From contig CAMWUP010000143.1 in the NCBI GenBank assembly GCA_947177465.1, forward strand, positions 1 to 5,921: a stretch of 5,921 nucleotides of DNA. Reading direction: 5' to 3'. The position numbers were made by a program, and so were the translations under genes. This document shows, piece after piece, positions 1 to 4,758 of this stretch. The notes below the pieces were generated by a model. It was not told the origin of the DNA. It searched no databases and worked only from the letters and a program-made list of their open reading frames with translations. Source of the DNA: an uncultured Lachnospiraceae bacterium. Its GTDB lineage: Bacteria > Bacillota > Clostridia > Lachnospirales > Lachnospiraceae. The stretch's first letter is position 1. Each line of letters starts with the position of its first letter.

Positions 1-659
1 AATTGCATAATCCAGATTTTAACCGTGTGCAATTCGAGGCGGTTAAAAATGAGGCAGGATTAAATCGCTTTGTGATGACACCGACAAAGTGGATCACACA
101 GATGTATGCCATCGGTATTGTCTCAAAAGCAGGACGCTATGGCGGAACATATGCCCATAGCGATATTGCCATGTCTTTTGCAACTTGGATTTCTCCAGAG
201 TTTCAGTTATATATTATGAAGGATTATAGGAGATTAAAGACAGATGAGAATAGTCGGTTATCTTTGAATTGGAATTTGAACAGGGAGATTTCTAAGCTGA
301 ATTACAGGATACATACAGATGCAATTAAAGATAATTTGATTCCGCCAGAATTAACACCTGTGCAAGTAGCTTACACTTATGCCAATGAAGCAGATGTGCT
401 CAATGTCGTTTTGTTCGGGAAAACAGCCAAACAGTGGAAAGATGAAAATCCAACGGTGAAAGGAAATATGCGGGATGCAGCAACACTGAATCAATTATTA
501 GTGCTTGCGAATCTGGAAAGCTATAATGCTGTTTTGATTAACCAAGGGAAGGTTCAGAAAGAACGAATGAGATTGCTGCGCCAATTAGCAGTACAACAGC
601 TGCAGACGTTGGAGGCAGTAAGTTTGAATAATCTTCCACAATTAACAGAAAATACATAA
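1..659 (+). CDS. KilA-N domain protein, 5' end cut off by the window
   Basis: The reading frame is already open at the left edge. The TTG at 3 is most likely an internal Leu codon, because KilA-N proteins normally have several tens of residues before this point and no ribosome site is visible here. The visible part (about 218 residues) carries the second half of a KilA-N domain, roughly visible residues 10-80, with the typical stretches GRYGGTYAHSDIA and FATWISPEFQLYI followed by a basic KDYRRLK. The rest (about 85-218) is predicted helical and charged, with no membrane segment or signal peptide. KilA-N domains are putative DNA-binding modules common in phages and mobile elements of Bacillota; the exact role of this protein is unknown. 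The stop TAA lies 46 bases before the next gene start, so the two may be co-transcribed. Family assignment is firm; function is inference. Confidence 0.85.
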   Translation, partial: LHNPDFNRVQFEAVKNEAGLNRFVMTPTKWITQMYAIGIVSKAGRYGGTYAHSDIAMSFATWISPEFQLYIMKDYRRLKTDENSRLSLNWNLNREISKLNYRIHTDAIKDNLIPPELTPVQVAYTYANEADVLNVVLFGKTAKQWKDENPTVKGNMRDAATLNQLLVLANLESYNAVLINQGKVQKERMRLLRQLAVQQLQTLEAVSLNNLPQLTENT

Positions 660-705
660 TTCTAAAAATTGTATTGTGTGATAATGTAATGAGAAGGTGA
701 TAAAA

Positions 706-1541
706 ATGAGAGGAAAACAATACGGCAATTTTTAATTGATGGACAGGCAGATGGTAGATGGGCCAGTGAGCTTTCTAATTGGACAGGCAAGGCATATAAG
801 ATTCCACGTACATATATTAATCAATGTACGGATAGAGATGATTTAAGTAATACGGGAGTGTATTTTTTATTTGGGCGTAATGATGAAACAGATGAGGAAC
901 AAGTTTATATAGGAGAGGCTGAAAATATTTTTAACAGGATAAAACAACATCTTTCTGAAAAAGATTTCTGGACAGAGTGTATAGTGTTTATTAGCAAAGA
1001 TAATAATTTGAACAAAGCACATATAAAATATTTGGAAAATCATCTTTATATTTTGGCGAAAGAATCTAAAAGATATGAGGTAGTAAACAGCAATGTGCCT
1101 ATGGAAGCATCAATATCTGAAATGGATCGTGCAGAAATGGATGAGTTCATTGATAATATGCGGTTGATTTTAGGAGTGTTGGGACATAAAATTTTAGAAC
1201 CGTCTATAAAGAGAAAAAATGATGAGAAAGAGATTCTTTACATTTTACAAGACCGTTCGGGAATGAAGGCCAGTGGTAAACCAATCTCAGAAGGCTTTGC
1301 GGTGTTGAAATGTTCTAAAGTTGCTGATAATGTAGCGACCTCCTTATCAAAGTCTGTTATCAATAAACGACAGCTATTATTTGATAAAGGCATTGTTGAT
1401 GAGAACTTTACTTTTACTCAGGATTGGGCATTTATGAGCCCTTCACTTGCAGCAGCTATAGTTGTAGGGTATAGTATCAATGGCAGGAATGCATGGAAGA
1501 ATAAAAAGGGAATATCACTAAAAGAAATGGAAGAGGGATAA
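706..1541 (+). pseudogene. GIY-YIG nuclease-like protein with C-terminal DUF4357, frameshifted near its start
   Basis: ATG 706 has a good Shine-Dalgarno (GAAGGTGA, 693-700), but its frame reads M-R-G-K-Q-Y-G-N-F and stops at 733-735. One extra A in the A4 run at 714-717 would give M-R-G-K-T-I-R-Q-F-L-I-D-G and continue without a stop to 1541, about 278 residues. In restored numbering, the GIY-YIG core is G51-V-Y53 and Y68-I-G70, with R78 and E111 as candidate catalytic Arg and metal-binding Glu. Residues about 218-273 match DUF4357, including SPSLAAAIVVGYSINGRNAW. GIY-YIG domains cut DNA; the target here is unknown, and these DUF4357 proteins are common in accessory regions next to KilA-N-type genes. 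The GTG at 858 is a Val inside the G-V-Y motif, so starting there would remove the first strand of the fold. The gene is either inactivated, rescued by slippage, or affected by a one-base sequencing error. Confidence 0.8.
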
Positions 1542-1548
1542 AAAGTGA

Positions 1549-1919
1549 TTTTTGTGGGAAAAAGGTAATACCGTTGAGACGATTGTAATGCTTTCCCACA
1601 AAAACCTGACAGCATAATCAACGTAAAAGAGGAGTTTGGCGAGGGTGTGGGCAAAGAGCCGCTTGCTAATATTGCAAAGAGAGCCGCAGTATATAAGCCA
1701 AAAGAGCGAGTTACATACAAGATGATTAAGGAGTACATAGAAGCGAAGCATGGCTTCAAGGTACATAGCGTATATATCACAGAGGTAAAAAGGGATTTAG
1801 GCTTGCCGATGTATGATGCTCCTAATGCGGTGGAGGAATTGAAACAGCCAAGGAAGCATCCGACACCAGAGAAAGTGGAAGCAATCAGAGACGCTTTGAA
1901 GCATTTTGAGGTCATTTAA
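1549..1919 (+). pseudogene. C-terminal fragment, probably of an RNA methyltransferase (TrmA/RumA-like) extension domain, frameshifted
   Basis: Two frames together make one continuous product. The frame at 1549-1602 reads F-L-W-E-K-G-N-T-V-E-T-I-V-M-L-S-H-K, then the frame shifts within the A5 run at 1600-1604 (one A missing) and continues K-P-D-S-I-I-N-V-K to the stop at 1917-1919. V-E-T-I-V-M-L-S resembles the last strand of TrmA/RumA-type uracil-C5 methyltransferases (VETVVLLS). The tail, with VTYKMIKEYIEAKHGFKV, VYITEVKRDLGL and PEKVEAIRDALKHF, resembles the C-terminal extension those enzymes carry in many Clostridia. The SAM-binding and catalytic regions are absent, so only about 120 residues of the tail remain. 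GTG 1647 is internal and not a convincing start. A T5 run at 1549-1553 may hide a further lost base, which would join the frame to GTG 1545. The family name is recalled, not searched, and another methyltransferase parent is possible. Confidence 0.5.
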
Positions 1920-1923
1920 AATC

Positions 1924-1961
1924 ATAGGCGTACCATTCTATTTGAAGAGTGGTATGCTTAT
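1924..1961 (+). terminator. Hairpin between the methyltransferase fragment and the AbiE module, possible bidirectional terminator
   Basis: ATAGGCGTACCATTCT (1924-1939) can pair with AGAGTGGTATGCTTAT (1946-1961) around the loop ATTTGA, giving 16 pairs of which three are G-T. It begins four bases after the stop of the upstream fragment. The 3' side continues TTCG, so the T tract is short and interrupted. The 5' side is A-rich (TTTAAAATC), so the element may also work in the other direction. Stem and position fit a factor-independent terminator; efficiency is uncertain. Confidence 0.6.
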
Positions 1962-1985
1962 TTCGTTGATAGAATTAAACGTGTT

Positions 1986-2038
1986 CACTTTACGATTATT
2001 GACTTAAATAGAGAAATTGAATATAATATAGTAAAGTG
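1986..2038. promoter_or_regulatory. Inverted repeat bracketing the abiE promoter, candidate AbiEi operator
   Basis: CACTTTAC (1986-1993) and GTAAAGTG (2031-2038) are perfect inverted copies. Two inner positions also match (AT 1995-1996 against AT 2028-2029), giving 10 of 11. Taken as two 23-base half sites (1986-2008 inverted against 2016-2038), 15 of 23 positions agree. The arms enclose both the -35 and -10 elements, and the right arm covers the expected transcription start. In the studied streptococcal AbiE system the antitoxin AbiEi binds inverted repeats at its own promoter and represses it. The same autoregulation is inferred here from position and symmetry. Confidence 0.6.
1999..2027 (+). 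promoter_or_regulatory. Sigma-A-type promoter of the abiE operon
   Basis: The -35 TTGACT (1999-2004) and -10 TATAAT (2022-2027) are separated by exactly 17 bases, a near-consensus housekeeping promoter. Transcription would start near 2033-2036, leaving a leader of about 50 bases. The leader ends with the Shine-Dalgarno AGAGGTGA (2072-2079), placed just before ATG 2084. The -35 and -10 lie inside the inverted repeat 1986-2038, so a bound repressor would block polymerase. Confidence 0.8.
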
Positions 2039-2083
2039 CCCGATTGTTGGACTAATTAGGGGCGATTCAATAGAGGTGAAGAT

Positions 2084-2692
2084 ATGTTTTGGAAAAAAGA
2101 TATTGAGACTTTGAGAATGTTGTTCAGTAGCCATAATTATGTTATGACTACCGCTGAACTTACAGCTTCAAAGTTATACTACGCAGATATAAAACAACTT
2201 TTAAACGAAGGATTGATTGAAAGAATTAGGCGAGGTTATTATCACTGGACTCAAGAGTATGGAGAAAGCGAAGTTGTCATTATCAATCGCTTGTTTCCCG
2301 ATGCAGTGCTTTGTATGGAGACCGCTCTATTCTATTATAGATACAGTGACAGAAATCCCGCTGAATGGAACTTTGCAATAAACAAAGATGTCTCTAAGCG
2401 GCGAACAAAAATCGATTATCCGTTTATAAAGGCATATCGTGTAGAGTCAGATTTGGTTACGCTGGGCGAAACTGAAGGTGAAATTGATTTCCACAAAGTT
2501 CGCATTTATGATCGTGACCGTACTATTTGCGATGTGCTGCGAAATATGAACAAGATGGATAAGGAGATTTTTAATAAAGCAGTACAGGGCTATGTAAAAG
2601 ACCCAAAAAAGAATATACCGAATCTTATGAAATATGCGAAAGTTTTGCGTGTGCAAAAGCGTGTAAAAGAATTGATTGGAGTGTGGCTGTAA
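2084..2692 (+). CDS. abiEi: AbiEi-family antitoxin and transcriptional repressor of an AbiE toxin-antitoxin system
   Basis: This 202-residue cytosolic protein would neutralise the toxin encoded just downstream and repress the operon. An N-terminal winged-helix-type domain spans about residues 6-55 (M-T-T-A-E-L at 21-26, then L-L-N-E-G-L-I-E-R-I-R-R-G-Y-Y ending at 53), the usual start of AbiEi antitoxins. The rest is the AbiEi C-terminal domain, which in the family provides antitoxicity, with the conserved-looking R-I-Y-D-R-D-R-T-I-C-D at 140-150. Length is in the usual range for the family. ATG 2084 is chosen because it follows a strong Shine-Dalgarno, lies in the right place after the promoter and leaves a complete winged helix. 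Its stop TAA overlaps the ATG of the toxin gene by one base, so both are one transcript and probably translationally coupled. No frameshift or missing part is seen. Family confidence is high; activity is untested. Confidence 0.9.
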   Translation: MFWKKDIETLRMLFSSHNYVMTTAELTASKLYYADIKQLLNEGLIERIRRGYYHWTQEYGESEVVIINRLFPDAVLCMETALFYYRYSDRNPAEWNFAINKDVSKRRTKIDYPFIKAYRVESDLVTLGETEGEIDFHKVRIYDRDRTICDVLRNMNKMDKEIFNKAVQGYVKDPKKNIPNLMKYAKVLRVQKRVKELIGVWL

Positions 2693-3585
2693 TGGCAGAT
2701 ATAGCAGCGTCCGTTTTGGCAAAGCTCAGAAATAAAGCAAACGCTTCTGGCATCACTTATCAGCAGTGTCTACAGCTTTTTATGCAGGAAGAATTTTTGA
2801 GAAAACTCTCGAAATCAGGATACGATGATTTTCTTGTATTAAAAGGTGGACTGTTTATCTACACTCTTACAAACTTTGAAAGCAGAGCCACCATTGATGT
2901 CGATTTCCTGCTTCGTGGATATTCAAATTCAACAGAAAATGTTAAGGATTTGATTTACAAAATTCTTGACACACCAACAGGAAACGATTATATCGAGATG
3001 ACTGCAAAAGGCTTTGAGGAGATATCTCCGCAGAGAAAGTATCACGGTATCAGTACACAGATTATCGGACAGATAAAGAATGTACGAGTACCGTTCAATG
3101 TTGATATAGGTGTGGGAGATATTATCGTACCAAAGGCAGAACAGCGTAAAATCAATACGCAGCTTCCAGACTTTGAAGCTCCTGTAATCAAAACATATTC
3201 CATTGAAAGTACCATAGCTGAAAAGTTTGACGCCATTCTGCAACGCTTTGAGCTGACGGGCAGAATGAAAGATTTTTATGATATTTATTATCTTTCAAGA
3301 ACATTCGATTTTGAGGGACTCAAATTACAATCCGCTATCTTCGAGACTTTGCAGTGCCGTGGTACTCCCTACGAACAAGATAGTTTTAAACGTGTTGTGG
3401 CTCTTGCTGAAGATGAGGATATGCAAAAGCGTTGGAAATATTTTTTGAAGAGCATCAAAGACAATGCGCTTGCGTTTTCTGTTGTGATTACGGAAATTCA
3501 GACTTTTCTTGAGCCTGTATTTGATGCGATTGTGAATGAAGAAGAATGGCAGAAAGCATGGACAGAAAAAAATGGCTGGAGGTGA
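2692..3585 (+). CDS. abiEii: AbiEii-family nucleotidyltransferase toxin
   Basis: This 297-residue protein is the toxin of the AbiE pair and belongs to the nucleotidyltransferase family long listed as DUF1814. AbiEii in streptococci binds GTP and is bacteriostatic; mycobacterial relatives (MenT) add nucleotides to tRNA 3' ends. The target of this protein is inferred by family only. Motifs in order: L-K-G-G at 50-53, the nucleotide-binding loop; T67-I-D69-V-D71, the likely metal-binding acidic pair; A176-E-K178-F-D180, the conserved Lys region; and R191-M-K-D-F-Y-D197, the last conserved block. All key residues are present, so it looks functional. ATG 2692 is preferred over the in-frame GTG 2683, because it overlaps the antitoxin stop as TAATG and has GGAG at 2678-2681. 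The frame ends with TGA 3583-3585, just before a further Shine-Dalgarno/ATG at 3591. Confidence 0.9.
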   Translation: MADIAASVLAKLRNKANASGITYQQCLQLFMQEEFLRKLSKSGYDDFLVLKGGLFIYTLTNFESRATIDVDFLLRGYSNSTENVKDLIYKILDTPTGNDYIEMTAKGFEEISPQRKYHGISTQIIGQIKNVRVPFNVDIGVGDIIVPKAEQRKINTQLPDFEAPVIKTYSIESTIAEKFDAILQRFELTGRMKDFYDIYYLSRTFDFEGLKLQSAIFETLQCRGTPYEQDSFKRVVALAEDEDMQKRWKYFLKSIKDNALAFSVVITEIQTFLEPVFDAIVNEEEWQKAWTEKNGWR

Positions 3586-3590
3586 GATAG

Positions 3591-3722
3591 ATGTTATCAT
3601 TTATTGCGTTAAATAAGCCTCATATAGACCTCGAATTATACGGGACGGATACTAACATTGCTCCAATTGATAAAGTTCATATCATGGACGAAAATTCTTT
3701 ACAACAAAAAGGAGGACTCAAA
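3591..3722 (+). other. 44-codon open leader joined in frame to the SDR gene, possible small ORF or alternative N-terminus
   Basis: ATG 3591 follows GGAGGTGA (3578-3585), which overlaps the stop of the toxin gene, at a normal distance. From it, 44 codons (starting M-L-S-F-I-A-L-N-K-P-H-I-D-L) run without a stop straight into the SDR reading frame. The encoded stretch has no recognisable motif, signal peptide or membrane segment. A Rossmann enzyme normally starts a few residues before its glycine loop, so the leader is not needed for the SDR. It may be a remnant of a gene cut at the end of the AbiE module, a translated leader coupling the SDR to abiE, or simply an intergenic region open by chance. 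No clear promoter was found in it. Confidence 0.4.
3708..3715 (+). promoter_or_regulatory. Strong Shine-Dalgarno that fixes the SDR start at ATG 3723
   Basis: AAAGGAGG lies seven bases before ATG 3723, a near-perfect match to the anti-Shine-Dalgarno of 16S rRNA at ideal spacing. It supports ATG 3723 rather than the in-frame ATG 3591 as the main start of the epimerase-like gene. Confidence 0.8.
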
Positions 3723-4733
3723 ATGAAAGCATTGATAATCGGCGGAACGGGAACTATCAGTAGTGCGGTGGTGCGCAGACTGATTGAAAAGAAGTGGGAA
3801 GTATATGTTATCAACAGAGGCACCAGGTCACTGCCGGACGGCGCGATATCTATGATTGCGGATATCAATGAGGAGCAGTCTGTTGCCGAAAAAATCAAGG
3901 ATATGACATTTGATGTTGTATGCGAGTTTATCGGTTTTGTTCCTGCGCATGTGGAGCGGGATTACAGGCTGTTTGCCGGCAAAACAAACCAGTATATCTA
4001 CATCAGTTCCGCTTCGGCATACCACAAACCGGCGAGCAATTATATTATCACGGAGGGGACGAGTCTTGCAAATCCCTACTGGCAGTATTCAAGGGATAAG
4101 ATTGCCTGTGAAGAATTTCTTATGAAAATGTATCGTGAGAACGGCTTCCCTGTAACAATTGTTCGCCCCAGCCATACATATGACGAGCAGCATATTCCTC
4201 TGGGTGTACATGGTAAAAATGGTTTTTGGCAGGTAATCAGGCGTATACAGGCAGAGAAGCCTGTTATTATTCAGGGTGATGGCACTTCGCTGTGGACATT
4301 AACCTTCCATACAGATTTTGCGGTAGGCTTTGTAGGACTTATGGCGAATCCTCATGCAATTGGCGAGGCATTTCATATCACAAGCGATGAAACGCTGAAT
4401 TGGAATCAGATTTATCAGACGATTGCACAGGCGCTTGGCGTCAGACTGCATCCGTATCATGTCGCTTCGGAATTTTTGGACAGTGTCGGACCCGACTATG
4501 ATTATGAGGGCAGTCTGACAGGCGACAAGTCAGTATCCGTTGTGTTCGATAACAGCAAGTTGAAAAGAGCAGTGCCTGAATTTAAGTCTGTAGTCAGTTT
4601 TGCAGAGGGTGTGAGAATGGCACTGGATTATATTCTCGCTCATCCGGAATGTCAGAAGGAAGACGCGGAATTTGACCTGTGGTGCGATAAAGTAGTTGCT
4701 GCGCTTGAAAGGGCAAAAGCAGAATTCAAGTAG
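3723..4733 (+). CDS. NAD(P)-dependent epimerase/dehydratase-like protein (extended SDR)
   Basis: This 336-residue cytosolic oxidoreductase has the extended short-chain dehydrogenase fold used by nucleotide-sugar epimerases and dehydratases. The Rossmann glycine loop is G-G-T-G-T-I at 7-12, and N31-R-G33 after the second strand suggests cofactor ribose contact. S95-S-A-S is the catalytic serine region, and Y122-S-R-D-K126 is the YxxxK catalytic pair. All key residues are in place and the length is normal. The C-terminal half (V-R-P-S-H-T-Y near 147-153, then F-H-T-D-F-A-V) is the substrate domain, which does not reveal the substrate. NDP-sugar epimerase is only the generic label, and members near reductases often act on other molecules. 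The start is set by AAAGGAGG at 3708-3715. Base composition is richer in G+C than the AbiE genes. The flavin reductase gene begins 25 bases after the stop, with no terminator between. Confidence 0.88.
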   Translation: MKALIIGGTGTISSAVVRRLIEKKWEVYVINRGTRSLPDGAISMIADINEEQSVAEKIKDMTFDVVCEFIGFVPAHVERDYRLFAGKTNQYIYISSASAYHKPASNYIITEGTSLANPYWQYSRDKIACEEFLMKMYRENGFPVTIVRPSHTYDEQHIPLGVHGKNGFWQVIRRIQAEKPVIIQGDGTSLWTLTFHTDFAVGFVGLMANPHAIGEAFHITSDETLNWNQIYQTIAQALGVRLHPYHVASEFLDSVGPDYDYEGSLTGDKSVSVVFDNSKLKRAVPEFKSVVSFAEGVRMALDYILAHPECQKEDAEFDLWCDKVVAALERAKAEFK

Positions 4734-4758
4734 ATAAAAGCGAGGGAGGAAATGGCTC

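Noticed and set aside
677..685. Extended -10-like TGTGATAAT before the GIY-YIG gene
   Set aside because: No acceptable -35 is found 16-18 bases upstream (TAATTC region), and the region is A+T-rich enough to give such matches by chance.
858..1541. GTG 858 as the true start of the GIY-YIG gene
   Set aside because: This codon is the Val of the G-V-Y motif. Starting here would remove the first strand of the domain, no Shine-Dalgarno lies in front, and upstream codons in the same frame encode a plausible N-terminus.
1418..1915. 165-codon open frame on the - strand
   Set aside because: It covers the ends of two + strand pseudogenes. The + strand translations have family motifs (DUF4357, extension domain), and the antisense product is low-complexity hydrophobic/Ser-rich.
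2038..2063. GCCC/GGGC pairing in the abiE leader as a riboswitch or attenuator
   Set aside because: Only four pairs around a long loop, with no known riboswitch features and no T tract.
2683..2691. GTG 2683 as the start of abiEii
   Set aside because: ATG 2692 makes the usual one-base TAATG overlap with the antitoxin stop and is a stronger start codon. The three extra codons add nothing recognisable.
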